Positions 34,201-42,666 are shown, numbered from the stretch's first letter. The stretch is DNA of 64,000 nucleotides from an uncultured Lachnospiraceae bacterium (GCA_946558465.1 CAMNTM010000006.1:1-64000); one strand, 5' to 3'. The notes: generated by a model not told the origin, from the sequence alone. Numbers and translations are program-made.

Positions 34201-34567
34201 TTGCGTTTCGTTCAGGTATCATTTATAATGGCTCTACTGAAAGATAGTTTCCCTGATAACTATTTTTAAGTTTTATAATTTCTAAAGAATTCTAACAGAA
34301 TCTGCCAAATTCAATTTAGAATCTATTTATACCGTTTTCAGGTATAAGGACCAGACAATCAGAGGATAAAAACAAAAGATAAAATGACGAGGATAATGCA
34401 GAACTATCTTTCTTTTATACAAGACAGAGGATTTTAATTATAAAAAGTCTGCAGGTATAATTTGTCCGTACGTATAGTCAGAGAATGTATCACGCACCTT
34501 CTTTTGGATAGAATATATGTATGGATATAGCTGTCAGGGTATTGCATTGAGATAGGAGGGCAGCGTC
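34201..34567 (+). promoter_or_regulatory. promoter and long leader upstream of a 78-residue gene
   Basis: TTGCGT (34201-34206) and TATAAT (34224-34229) are 17 bases apart in the 539-base gap after mecA. A small hairpin, ATAGTT/AACTAT followed by five Ts, lies at about 34244-34267. About 330 bases then precede the next gene; they include an inverted repeat ATACC...GGTAT near 34330-34350 and a second TATAAT near 34456. Either a short attenuated RNA or a long leader is possible. No known RNA family was recognised. Bases 34029-34200 hold nothing clear. Confidence 0.45.
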
Positions 34568-34804
34568 ATGAAGGAATATGGGAAACGAGAATTCCGCAAG
34601 CTTTTCAAAGAATTATCAGGATACGAAAAAAAAGGAGTGGGAATGTGGATGGACGGGCTTCCTGCAAGTCCTATGCAGATTGTGCAGGCACACATTATGC
34701 GGGAGGATACAGTCTATATGAGAGACTATGTGTTGAATGACAAAGGAGATATAAAGGATCTGTGCTTTCATGATGTAAAAGAAAAAATAGTGAAAAAGAA
34801 ATAA
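34568..34804 (+). CDS. 78-residue conserved-looking hypothetical protein
   Basis: I do not recognise a named family. It is a soluble, basic 78-residue protein without Cys clusters or TM helices (KEYGKREFRKLFKELSGYEK near the N-terminus; ASPMQIVQAHIMREDTVYM in the middle). GATAGGAGGGC precedes the ATG with good spacing. It lies alone between a long leader and the GH18 gene. The strong ribosome-binding site and normal composition support a real gene. Confidence 0.65.
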   Translation: MKEYGKREFRKLFKELSGYEKKGVGMWMDGLPASPMQIVQAHIMREDTVYMRDYVLNDKGDIKDLCFHDVKEKIVKKK

Positions 34805-34904
34805 AAGAAAGGAATGTAAATACCCCTCAGCAAAGAAATTGTCGAAATAAGTGATGACGTGTGTCGTGTGTTTTGATATAATAGGGTCGAGTAGGAGGTG
34901 CAGC

Positions 34905-37160
34905 ATGGAGAATAGAGAAGGAAGAGGCCGCACAGCTTCAGACCGAAGAGTTGGTGTAAGACGAGGAGCTTCTTTAGATACAGCAGAAGGCCGCACAGTC
35001 AGAGGACAGTCAGCCGGGGAGAAGGTACAAAGAGCTGCTCCGGGTGTTCGTCCGACAAAAGAAGAAAGCATGAAAAGAATACGTGCAGCAAGAGAAAGCG
35101 GTACAGGGAGAACTCGTGTATCGGGAGATAATAGTGCAGGAAGAATTCGCAGACCAGGAGAGGACAGTGCAGAAAGAATCCGCAGAGCCGAAGAAGACGG
35201 TACAGGAAGAACCCGTATACCGGGACAGAGCGACGCAGGACGGACGCGTGTAAAAGAAGGACTTGATGAAGACAGAGGAGTCCAGATACGGAGAAGGCGT
35301 CCGCAGAGCGCAGGTCCGCAGAGCCGGGGCTCATCGGAACGTCCGCAGCAGAGAAGGCAGCCTTCAGGCAGTGCAGGAGACAGAAGAACGGTACGGGGAG
35401 CGCAGTCTAAGAAAAGAAGGAAGAAAAATCTGGGTATCAGAATTGCATTTTTGATTTTATTGATAATAATGGCAGCGGCAGCAGTATTTTTGTGGAAACG
35501 CTACAGTCCCTCCAGGGAGGAAGCCGATAGAAATAAATATTATGGAATAGAAAATGAGAATCAGCTTGCTATTATTGTGGATAATCAGATTGTAGAACCG
35601 CATGGAATGATTGCAGATGGCAAAGCATATATACAGTATGAGATTGTCAGAGATTATATTAACAGCAGATTTTACTGGGATGCAAATGAGAATATACTTC
35701 TGTATACACTTCCCAACGATATGGTTTCTGTTGGAGTAGGAAGCAAGGAGTACACAGTTTCAAAAGAAAAAAATACACAAGATTATGTCATTTTAAAGAC
35801 AGAAGGAAGTACAGCATATATTGCACTTGATTTTATTCAGCAATATTCGAATATTGACTATGAGGTATATGATAATCCAGGCCGTGTTATGATTGTAAGC
35901 GACTGGGGTGAAACAACCGTTGCGGAAGTAAAGAAGAATACGCAGGTTCGTTACCGCGGGGGAGTGAAAAGTCCGATTCTTGCCGAGGTTAAGAAAAAGG
36001 ACGAGGTAACGGTTGTTGAACATGAAGGAGACTGGGAAAAGGTTCGGACAAAGGATGGGTTTATCGGTTATATCAAGGGCAGCGCGCTTAAAGAAGCCGA
36101 GAAGAAGACGATTTCCAGGGAGTTTGAAGAACCGGAGTATACCAATATTAAAAAGGACTATACCATTAATATGGCATGGCATAATGTAACGAACACTACT
36201 GCAAATGACAGTGTTCTTCAGAGGATAGCAGAGAGTAAGGGGTTGACGACGATTGCACCGACCTGGTTCCATGTAGAGGATGTAGAGGGAAATATAGACT
36301 CTATCGCTTCGTCCAGTTATGTGAATTATGCACATCAATCGAATATAGAGGTGTGGGCAGCTATCAGAGATTTTGACGGTGGAATAGGCTCCTATGAAGA
36401 GTCATTTGAGCTTTTAAGCCGCACATCAAGAAGAGAGAATCTTATAAACAAGCTGATTGCTGAGGCACTTCAGGTTGGTGTGGACGGAATTAATGTCGAT
36501 TTTGAAAAAATATCAGATGAGTGCGGGGAGCATTATATTCAGTTTATTCGAGAGTTGTCTATTCGATGCAGACAGAACGGGCTTGTTCTGTCCGTTGATA
36601 ACTATGTTCCAAAGGGATTTAATATGCAGTATAATCGAAAGGAACAGGGAATAGTTGCCGATTATGTAATAATTATGGGTTATGATGAGCATTACGGCGG
36701 CTCTCCGGAAGCAGGACCGGTATCTTCTTATAATTTTGTAAAGGAAGGAATCGAGGAAACTTTAAAAGAGGTGCCTGCAGAAAAGGTTATCAGCGGCATT
36801 CCATTCTTTACGAGATTGTGGGCGGAGACGCCTAAGACGGAACAGGAGCTTGCTGAACAGGCAGGAACAGATGCGGCAGAATATGCAATGAATGTTTCCA
36901 GCGAGCCATTTGGCATGTCTTCTGCAAAAGCTCAGGTATCGGATGCAGGAGCGGAGGTTACATGGGATGATACGGCTCAGCAGAACTTTGCGACATGGAG
37001 TTCTGACGGAACAACCTACAAAATCTGGCTTGAGGATGCGGCTTCAATAGAGCCAAAGCTTAAGCTGATGAAGGACAATCATCTCGCAGGCACGGCAGCA
37101 TGGGCAATCGGACAAGAGGATTCTGAGATCTGGGAGCTGATATTGAAATATACAAATTAG
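34905..37160 (+). CDS. membrane-anchored GH18 hydrolase with Arg-rich repeat N-terminus
   Basis: A 751-residue protein. Residues 1-175 are cytoplasmic, Arg/Gly/Ser-rich, and include five 11-residue repeats (about 64-118). A TM helix follows (about 177-197). Outside come a copper-amine-oxidase-N-like domain (about 215-330), an SH3 domain (about 340-395) and a GH18 barrel (about 419-751) with the catalytic motif GINVDFEKI (Glu at 534). Such SH3-GH18 proteins resemble spore-cortex or cell-wall N-acetylglucosaminidases. The start at 34905 follows TAGGAGGTG. cwlD, a cortex gene, is next. Confidence 0.85.
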   Translation: MENREGRGRTASDRRVGVRRGASLDTAEGRTVRGQSAGEKVQRAAPGVRPTKEESMKRIRAARESGTGRTRVSGDNSAGRIRRPGEDSAERIRRAEEDGTGRTRIPGQSDAGRTRVKEGLDEDRGVQIRRRRPQSAGPQSRGSSERPQQRRQPSGSAGDRRTVRGAQSKKRRKKNLGIRIAFLILLIIMAAAAVFLWKRYSPSREEADRNKYYGIENENQLAIIVDNQIVEPHGMIADGKAYIQYEIVRDYINSRFYWDANENILLYTLPNDMVSVGVGSKEYTVSKEKNTQDYVILKTEGSTAYIALDFIQQYSNIDYEVYDNPGRVMIVSDWGETTVAEVKKNTQVRYRGGVKSPILAEVKKKDEVTVVEHEGDWEKVRTKDGFIGYIKGSALKEAEKKTISREFEEPEYTNIKKDYTINMAWHNVTNTTANDSVLQRIAESKGLTTIAPTWFHVEDVEGNIDSIASSSYVNYAHQSNIEVWAAIRDFDGGIGSYEESFELLSRTSRRENLINKLIAEALQVGVDGINVDFEKISDECGEHYIQFIRELSIRCRQNGLVLSVDNYVPKGFNMQYNRKEQGIVADYVIIMGYDEHYGGSPEAGPVSSYNFVKEGIEETLKEVPAEKVISGIPFFTRLWAETPKTEQELAEQAGTDAAEYAMNVSSEPFGMSSAKAQVSDAGAEVTWDDTAQQNFATWSSDGTTYKIWLEDAASIEPKLKLMKDNHLAGTAAWAIGQEDSEIWELILKYTN
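35094..35258 (+). repeat. five tandem 33-bp coding repeats in the GH18 gene
   Basis: Five successive 11-residue units: ESGTGRTRVSG, DNSAGRIRRPG, EDSAERIRRAE, EDGTGRTRIPG, QSDAGRTRVKE. Units are diverged at the DNA level but keep exact 33-base spacing and an xxGRxR core. Confidence 0.85.
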
Positions 37161-37183
37161 ATATTAATGTTTTAAAATAAAAT

Positions 37184-37228
37184 ACCTCCGGAAGTCATAT
37201 ATTTAACAAGTATAGACTGTCTGGAGGT
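37184..37228 (+). promoter_or_regulatory. hairpin enclosing the cwlD ribosome-binding site
   Basis: ACCTCCGGA (37184-37192) can pair with TCTGGAGGT (37220-37228); the second arm is the cwlD ribosome-binding site, 5-6 bases before its ATG. TGTTTT follows. It could be a weak terminator of the GH18 gene, a translational mask, or both. Confidence 0.5.
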
Positions 37229-37233
37229 GTTTT

Positions 37234-37929
37234 ATGTACAGGAAGATAGAGCTTGTGCTTTTGATACTGCTTTTAATCGGTTTGGCGGCTGTGAGTCGTC
37301 ATCTAGAAAAACAGACTTTATCCGAAAAGGTGGATACGAAAGAAAAAGTGGTGGTAGTTGACTGCGGACACGGGGGAGATGACCCAGGAAAAGTGGGAAT
37401 CAATGATGTACTGGAAAAGGATATTAATCTGCAGATTGGAAAGCGTGTGAAAAAAAAGCTAGAAAAAAAGGGATATGAGGTCATAATGACAAGAGAAAAA
37501 GACGAAACACTGGCTGAGAAATCCAGCAGTAATAAAAAAATCCAGGATATGAAGGCACGTGTGGCAATGATTAATGAAACGGCACCATCTATAGCAATAA
37601 GCATACATCAGAACAGTTATCAGGGAGAAAGCGTTCATGGAGCTCAAATATTTTATTATTCACATTCGACGGATGGTGAAGAGGCAGCAAAAATCATGCA
37701 GGAGGCGTTTCTATCGGCAGACCCGGATAATACAAGGCAGGCAAAGGCAAATGATACCTACTATCTGCTAAAGCGCACAGAAGTACCTACAATTATAGTA
37801 GAATGCGGCTTTTTGAGCAATCGAAAGGAGGCGGAGCTTTTGGCCGGTGAGGAATATCAGAAGAAGGTAGCAAAGGCAATTGTCTCTGGAGTGGAAAAAT
37901 ACCTTTCCTCAAAAACAATTGGAAAGTAA
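37234..37929 (+). CDS. cwlD: N-acetylmuramoyl-L-alanine amidase CwlD
   Basis: A 231-residue amidase_3 enzyme. It makes muramic-delta-lactam in the spore cortex together with a deacetylase, a mark needed for germination. It has an N-terminal TM/signal helix (about 5-22), and zinc-ligand and catalytic motifs VVVDCGHGGDDPG, SIHQNSYQ and VECGFLSNRKEAELL. The length equals typical CwlD. It follows a GH18 spore-type hydrolase, and its ribosome-binding site lies in a hairpin arm. Confidence 0.9.
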   Translation: MYRKIELVLLILLLIGLAAVSRHLEKQTLSEKVDTKEKVVVVDCGHGGDDPGKVGINDVLEKDINLQIGKRVKKKLEKKGYEVIMTREKDETLAEKSSSNKKIQDMKARVAMINETAPSIAISIHQNSYQGESVHGAQIFYYSHSTDGEEAAKIMQEAFLSADPDNTRQAKANDTYYLLKRTEVPTIIVECGFLSNRKEAELLAGEEYQKKVAKAIVSGVEKYLSSKTIGK

Positions 37930-37945
37930 ATAAGAGTGTAGTATA

Positions 37946-39016
37946 ATGAGAAGCATGAAAACAAAAGTGAAAAAAATAGATAAAATGCAATTAAACAGTG
38001 AAGTAAGCCGGAGTATAGTTGAAGAGGCCGGAGATATATTAAAATCCGGTGGACTTGTAGCATTTCCGACAGAAACGGTATACGGTCTGGGAGCAGATGC
38101 GCTGAATAAAGATGCTGCACATAAAATTTATGCGGCGAAAGGAAGACCTTCTGATAATCCGTTAATTGTGCATATTGCGCGGATAGAAGACTTGAAAAGA
38201 GTTGTCAGGATAATTCCAAAGGAAGCTTATATTATTGCAGATAAATATTGGCCGGGGCCTCTTACGATGATTTTTGAAAAGGCAGAACAGGTGCCTTACG
38301 AAACTACAGGAGGGCTTGAGACAGTTGCGGTACGTATGCCTGGAGATGAGGCGGCAAGAAAAATTATAGAGGCTGGAGGAGGCTTTATTGCAGCTCCGAG
38401 TGCAAATACTTCTGGAAGGCCGAGCCCGACAAAAGCGAAGCATGTGATAGAAGACTTATCAGGCAGTATTGATATGATTATTGATGGGGGAGATACAGCT
38501 ATTGGTGTAGAGTCAACGATTCTTGATATGACAGTGATTCCGCCAATGATTTTACGGCCCGGAGCAGTAACAAAGGAGATGCTGGAGGGTCTGCTCGGTG
38601 ACATTGCTGTAGATAGAACGATGGTTTCAGCAGACAGTGGAACGGCGCCTAAGGCTCCGGGAATGAAGTACCGCCACTATGCACCGAAAGCAGAGCTGAG
38701 TATTGTAGAAGGTCCGACTGAGCTAGTTGCGGATGCAATTAATTCAATGGCATCAAGCCGGATTTCACAGGGTTTTCGGGTTGGAATTATCGGAACGGAG
38801 GAGACAAAGGGGAAATACCGGGCAGGTATTGTTAAATGCATCGGAACGAGAGAAGATGAAATGACGATTGCGGGTCATCTCTATACAATTCTGCGGGAAT
38901 TTGATGAAGAAAATGTAGAATACATTTACAGCGAATCATTTTCTACGGGAGGAATTGGAAGCGCAGTTATGAACCGCCTTTTAAAGGCGGCAGGTTATCA
39001 TGTGATAGAAGTATAA
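37946..39016 (+). CDS. sua5: threonylcarbamoyl-AMP synthase
   Basis: A 356-residue Sua5/YwlC protein that makes threonylcarbamoyl-AMP for the t6A37 tRNA modification. The N-terminal YrdC domain (about 20-215) shows GGLVAFPTETVYGLGADA, KGRPSDNPL and AAPSANTSGRPSPT. The C-terminal Sua5 domain follows (APGMKYRHYAPKAELSIVEG, ending FSTGGIGSAVMNRLLKAA). No strong ribosome-binding site precedes the first ATG; a second in-frame ATG at 37955 is possible. Confidence 0.93.
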   Translation: MRSMKTKVKKIDKMQLNSEVSRSIVEEAGDILKSGGLVAFPTETVYGLGADALNKDAAHKIYAAKGRPSDNPLIVHIARIEDLKRVVRIIPKEAYIIADKYWPGPLTMIFEKAEQVPYETTGGLETVAVRMPGDEAARKIIEAGGGFIAAPSANTSGRPSPTKAKHVIEDLSGSIDMIIDGGDTAIGVESTILDMTVIPPMILRPGAVTKEMLEGLLGDIAVDRTMVSADSGTAPKAPGMKYRHYAPKAELSIVEGPTELVADAINSMASSRISQGFRVGIIGTEETKGKYRAGIVKCIGTREDEMTIAGHLYTILREFDEENVEYIYSESFSTGGIGSAVMNRLLKAAGYHVIEV

Positions 39017-39037
39017 GGTACAAGAGAGGAGAAAAAA

Positions 39038-39667
39038 ATGTCAAAAATACAGGTTATGGAGCATCCTTTAATTCAGCATAAGATTAACTATATCCGCAGG
39101 AAGGAAGTCGGCTCAAAGGATTTTCGGGAAATTGTCAGTGAAATTGCAGCTCTGATGTGTTATGAGGCTACGCGTGATCTGAAATTACAGGATGTGGTAA
39201 TTCAGACTCCTATTTGTGAGATGACAGGTAAGGAGTTAAGTGGAAAAAAGCTGGCGGTTGTTCCGATTCTAAGAGCCGGACTGGGTATGGTGGAAGGTAT
39301 GCTGAGTATGATTCCGGCGGCCAAGGTGGGACATATCGGTCTGTATCGTGATCCGGAAACATTTGAGCCGGTGGAGTATTACTGTAAGCTTCCGGCAGAC
39401 TGCAGTGAAAGAGAGGTTTTTGTTGTGGATCCAATGCTTGCCACCGGAGGTTCAAGTGTTGCCGCAATTGAAATGCTGAAAAACAAAGGCGTGAGGAAAA
39501 TTCGGTTTATGTGTATTATAGCAGCTCCGGAGGGCGTAGCACGTATGCAGAAGGCGCATCCGGATGTGGATATTTATATTGGGGCATTGGATAAGGAACT
39601 GAACGAACATAAATATATTGTACCGGGGCTGGGAGATGCCGGGGATCGCATTTTTGGTACAAAATAG
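39038..39667 (+). CDS. upp: uracil phosphoribosyltransferase
   Basis: A pyrimidine salvage enzyme making UMP from uracil and PRPP. It has the standard 209 residues; the PRPP-binding loop is [19 protein letters not shown], and [14 protein letters not shown]-type and [13 protein letters not shown]-terminal uracil-binding motifs are present. AGAGGAG precedes the ATG. It lies 21 bases after sua5 and 14 before the dCMP deaminase gene, forming a small pyrimidine salvage pair. Confidence 0.96.
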   Translation: MSKIQVMEHPLIQHKINYIRRKEVGSKDFREIVSEIAALMCYEATRDLKLQDVVIQTPICEMTGKELSGKKLAVVPILRAGLGMVEGMLSMIPAAKVGHIGLYRDPETFEPVEYYCKLPADCSEREVFVVDPMLATGGSSVAAIEMLKNKGVRKIRFMCIIAAPEGVARMQKAHPDVDIYIGALDKELNEHKYIVPGLGDAGDRIFGTK

Positions 39668-39681
39668 GAGGAGAGGATAAT

Positions 39682-40170
39682 ATGGGAAGTAAAAGAGAGG
39701 ACTATATCAGCTGGGACGAATATTTTATGGGAGTTGCGAAGCTGTCGGGAATGCGGTCGAAGGACCCTAACACACAAGTAGGCTGCTGTATTGTAAGTCA
39801 GGATAATAAGATATTATCTATGGGCTATAACGGGCTTCCGGCAGGCTGCTCAGATGATGAGTTTCCGTGGCTGCGCGAGGGTGAGGATCCGCTGGAGACA
39901 AAATATGTTTATACGGTACATAGTGAATTAAATGCGATTTTAAATTATCGAGGAGGGAGTTTGGAGGGAGCCAAATTATATGTCTCCCTGTTTCCTTGTA
40001 ATGAATGTGCAAAGGCAATTATCCAGAGCGGGATCAAAGAGGTGATTTTTGACTGCAACAAATACGAAGGTTCAGCCTCTGTGCTCGCCTCTATGAGAAT
40101 GTTTGATGCTGCCGGTGTACGTTATCATCAGTATCATCAGACGGGGCGGAAGATAGGAATAGAACTCTGA
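39682..40170 (+). CDS. dCMP deaminase family protein (ComEB-like)
   Basis: A 162-residue zinc-dependent deaminase. The motifs are VHSELNAIL (HxE) and FPCNECAKAII (PCxxC), with the N-terminal NTQVGCCIVS. It would convert dCMP to dUMP for dTTP synthesis; allosteric behaviour cannot be judged. It is co-oriented with upp. Its stop codon is immediately followed by a diverged GGGGACAGGG repeat. Confidence 0.9.
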   Translation: MGSKREDYISWDEYFMGVAKLSGMRSKDPNTQVGCCIVSQDNKILSMGYNGLPAGCSDDEFPWLREGEDPLETKYVYTVHSELNAILNYRGGSLEGAKLYVSLFPCNECAKAIIQSGIKEVIFDCNKYEGSASVLASMRMFDAAGVRYHQYHQTGRKIGIEL

Positions 40171-40171
40171 T

Positions 40172-40255
40172 GAATCGGGGACAGGGCATTTTGCCAGAGC
40201 ACGTCTCATAATGCGCCGATGAAGTTTATGGGCGTAAATACCCTGTCTTTGATTC
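40172..40255. repeat. GGGGACAGGG repeat, diverged copy D
   Basis: Outer arms GAATCGGGGACAGGG (40172-40186) and CCCTGTCTTTGATTC (40241-40255) form an imperfect inverted repeat around about 54 bases. It lies between the dCMP deaminase and the minus-strand DUF2508 gene and includes the last codons and stop of the latter. Confidence 0.65.
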
Positions 40256-40483
40256 ACTAATCTGGCGGAGCAGGAAATGATAACGTTTCCATGCTGCATT
40301 TCCCTCATAGATGTAGGAATCAATCAAGTCTGGGTCGCAGGTGTTTTGGAATTTTGTGTATGCATTTTCGATTTCCCTGCGCGCTAAGGCAATTTCTTCC
40401 ATAATCGTGTTGTGTTCAGGATCGAAGGACAGTCTTTTGTAAACGTCTTCTTCGGCATTTTTTCCTTTAGGAAATAATCTCAT
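40226..40483 (-). CDS. yaaL: DUF2508 (YaaL) family protein
   Basis: An 85-residue helical protein (LSFDPEHNTIMEEIALARRE, then CDPDLIDSYIYEGNAAWKRY). It matches the YaaL/DUF2508 family, which sits between recR and bofA in B. subtilis. Function is unknown. Here it is on the minus strand, divergent from bofA. Its last codons (SKTGYLRP, stop) lie inside the diverged palindromic repeat, so the C-terminus is probably altered. Confidence 0.8.
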   Translation of the reverse strand: MRLFPKGKNAEEDVYKRLSFDPEHNTIMEEIALARREIENAYTKFQNTCDPDLIDSYIYEGNAAWKRYHFLLRQISESKTGYLRP

Positions 40484-40597
40484 AATCTACCTCCGTGCAA
40501 GATTTCTGCTTTTTGTCTATTATGAGCAGATTCCATGAATAAAATACAGAAGCTGGGGATATATATGGAAGTAGGTAGAAGGAGAAAGGAGACGTAT

Positions 40598-40807
40598 ATG
40601 TCGGAGCAGCGGTCTCATATTGTAACTAATTTTGTGGTTCGTGCACTTCTTGGTGCAGCTTTGATATTTTTTGTGAATGAATTTTTGGCATCAAAGGATG
40701 TTTCTTTAAGTGTAGGAATGAATCCTTTGACAGTCATGACTTCAGGAGTGTTCGGTGCACCGGGAGTTGCACTGCTGTATGGAATCGCTTTTTATAAGAG
40801 GCTGTAA
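40598..40807 (+). CDS. bofA: BofA family protein (pro-sigma-K processing inhibitor type)
   Basis: A 69-residue membrane protein with two hydrophobic helices and the BofA C-terminal pattern (VGMNPLTVMTSGVFGAPGVA, LLYGIAF). In B. subtilis BofA holds back SpoIVFB cleavage of pro-sigma-K in the mother cell. The start at 40598 follows AAAGGAG; an upstream in-frame ATG at 40535 lacks a site. It is divergent from yaaL. Whether a pro-sigma-K pathway exists in this organism is not visible. Confidence 0.82.
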   Translation: MSEQRSHIVTNFVVRALLGAALIFFVNEFLASKDVSLSVGMNPLTVMTSGVFGAPGVALLYGIAFYKRL

Positions 40808-40821
40808 AGGAAAAAGGTAAA

Positions 40822-41448
40822 TTAAAGGTTTCGATAGGAAACACAGCATACATATCCGTCAGGAGCACAGATAAATTGACTTGTCCAGGAGGAGTATTCT
40901 TCCTGGATTTTTATGTCTGTAAAAGAAACGCTTAAGCCCGTACCAATCCCTTTTAAGAAGCTTTCTGTGCGTGTCCAAAGGCGGAAGAAGGAAAGTCTTT
41001 TATCATCACCTGTAAGAGACTTTACGTGCCTTGCTTCTTCTGTAAGAAAAATTTTGGAGGAAACAGCATCCATATTGACTCTGCGGTTTAACTGTTCGAT
41101 GTCTATACCCACCGGGGTGCCAGTAGAAAAAATAAATGCAGCACAACTGCCGGCATGGGATAAATTAAATTGTATTTCGTGAATATCTGAAACAGAAGAA
41201 AATGTGTCGAGATGAGACGTAAAACTATTGGAAATAAGGTAAGGTTTTCCATGTTCTCCAGTTCCGAATTCTAATGTTTCCTTCGGAATGCCGGTATATT
41301 GTGAAAGCAATTGTCTTAAGCAGATATGGGCATATTTGTGCAGGTTGTCTATTTCTTCGGCCTGAAAAATCCAAACATGGAGCTCTTGTCTGCCGGGAAC
41401 TGTTAAACCGGGCTTTAAATCAGAGGAATCCAGCAATTTTATAATCAA
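40822..41448 (-). CDS. 4'-phosphopantetheinyl transferase (Sfp type)
   Basis: A 208-residue transferase that activates carrier proteins with the CoA phosphopantetheine arm. Magnesium-binding motif VGIDIEQLNRR and the downstream FFRLWTRTESFLKGIG (the Sfp WxxKE motif, here with Arg for Lys) are clear. A TTG at 41448 is taken as the start because GAAAGGGG lies 7 bases upstream; an in-frame ATG at 41511 is unsupported. No NRPS or PKS genes are in the window, so the client protein is unknown. Confidence 0.85.
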   Translation of the reverse strand: MIIKLLDSSDLKPGLTVPGRQELHVWIFQAEEIDNLHKYAHICLRQLLSQYTGIPKETLEFGTGEHGKPYLISNSFTSHLDTFSSVSDIHEIQFNLSHAGSCAAFIFSTGTPVGIDIEQLNRRVNMDAVSSKIFLTEEARHVKSLTGDDKRLSFFRLWTRTESFLKGIGTGLSVSFTDIKIQEEYSSWTSQFICAPDGYVCCVSYRNL

Positions 41449-41582
41449 AATACGGCCCCTTTCTAAAAACTGTTTTTTAATGGGTTCTCTTATTATTATA
41501 GCCGGGAACAAATGATTTACAAGACATAAAAAGATAAATCCTGTCTATATTGCACAAAGTTTGACATTTTCTAAAAAAGGCA

Positions 41583-41611
41583 TAGACAAGATAAAAAGGA
41601 ACGCTTATAAT
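41583..41611 (+). promoter_or_regulatory. promoter of the Tad pilus operon
   Basis: TAGACA (41583-41588) and TATAAT (41606-41611) with a 17-base spacer. About 140 leader bases follow, containing a direct repeat AAGTTATTC-AAAGTTATTC near 41660-41680 that might be a regulator site. Confidence 0.6.
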
Positions 41612-41748
41612 CACAGGTAATCTGATTGTTTTATTCTAATTGGCAGGTCAAAATTAATTCAAGTTATTCAAAGTTATTCGGTCGTTTCGACAATGAATTC
41701 ACAGAGGATTAACTGACAGTGTAATAAGAAAAGGAGGAGGGATATTAT

Positions 41749-42666
41749 GTGGAAAGTAAGCATCTTGTAATCTGCGATAAGGAGGAAGGATACTCGAATG
41801 CGTTTGCAGGATTTATTATGAAAAAAGAAGAATTAGCCTTTCAGGTTCAGACATGCAGTGATATTTCACATGTATTGTCAATTCAGGAAAAGACAGGGAT
41901 TGACTATCTGTTTATCTCATCTGATTATCCATTGTCCTGCAGGCAGCAGGTGAAGGCTGAGAAGATATTTGTGCTTACGGGAGACGGAAAAGCCGTGACG
42001 GGAAAAGGAGAGCTGGAAGTGTATAAGTATCAGTCCGGAGAAGAGATTTTGGCAGAATTGATTCGCCGGTGCGGAGAACAGGATTTGGAAGGAAATACAT
42101 TTCTTAAGATATTTCGGAAGAAGGAGGTAAAAATTATCGGCATCTATTCTCCGGTCCACAGAATCGGGAAGACTTCCTTTGCAATGGAGCTTGGAGAGAA
42201 GCTTGCCCAGGAGGCAAATGTACTGTATTTGAATCTTGAGACCTATGGAGGATTGGGAGGCCATTTTAGAGAAGAGGGACAAAACCTATCGGATGTGCTC
42301 TATTATGCGAGACAGGAAAAGGGAAATCTGGGACTGCTCTTGACGACAATTGTGAAGCATAAGGGAAAGCTTGATTATGTGGCGCCTGTGCAGGTATCTG
42401 AGGATTTGAAAAGTATATCGTCAGAAGAATGGCTGAGCGTGCTTCAAAGAATTATAGAGCAAAGTATCTATGAAGTAGTAATTTTGGATATGGATGAAGG
42501 AATAAGGGAAATTTATCCTCTTCTTAAAAGCTGCAGTGAAATCTATGTGCTTACAGCGGCGGACAGGCTTTCTCAGGCAAAGCTCAGGCAGTTTGAGGAG
42601 GAGATGGTTCTCCTGGGACACGAAGATATAAGACGCAGAATTATCAAGAAGGAGCAAAAGGTATGA
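41749..42666 (+). CDS. TadZ/CpaE-like pilus-localisation ATPase
   Basis: A 305-residue protein. The first ~110 residues resemble a degenerate receiver domain (LVICDKEEGYSNAFAGFIMK). The remainder is a MinD/ParA-like domain with an atypical P-loop, SPVHRIGKTSFAMELG. TadZ/CpaE proteins place the Tad machine in the cell. The start is GTG at 41749 with AAGGAGGAGGG 8 bases before; the ATG two bases earlier is out of frame. It overlaps cpaF by 4 bases and heads the pilus operon. Confidence 0.8.
   Translation: MESKHLVICDKEEGYSNAFAGFIMKKEELAFQVQTCSDISHVLSIQEKTGIDYLFISSDYPLSCRQQVKAEKIFVLTGDGKAVTGKGELEVYKYQSGEEILAELIRRCGEQDLEGNTFLKIFRKKEVKIIGIYSPVHRIGKTSFAMELGEKLAQEANVLYLNLETYGGLGGHFREEGQNLSDVLYYARQEKGNLGLLLTTIVKHKGKLDYVAPVQVSEDLKSISSEEWLSVLQRIIEQSIYEVVILDMDEGIREIYPLLKSCSEIYVLTAADRLSQAKLRQFEEEMVLLGHEDIRRRIIKKEQKV

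Noticed and set aside
40822-41448. Sign of a nearby polyketide or non-ribosomal peptide cluster
   Set aside because: The Sfp-type transferase is flanked by bofA and Tad genes and no megasynthase or tailoring genes occur in the window.
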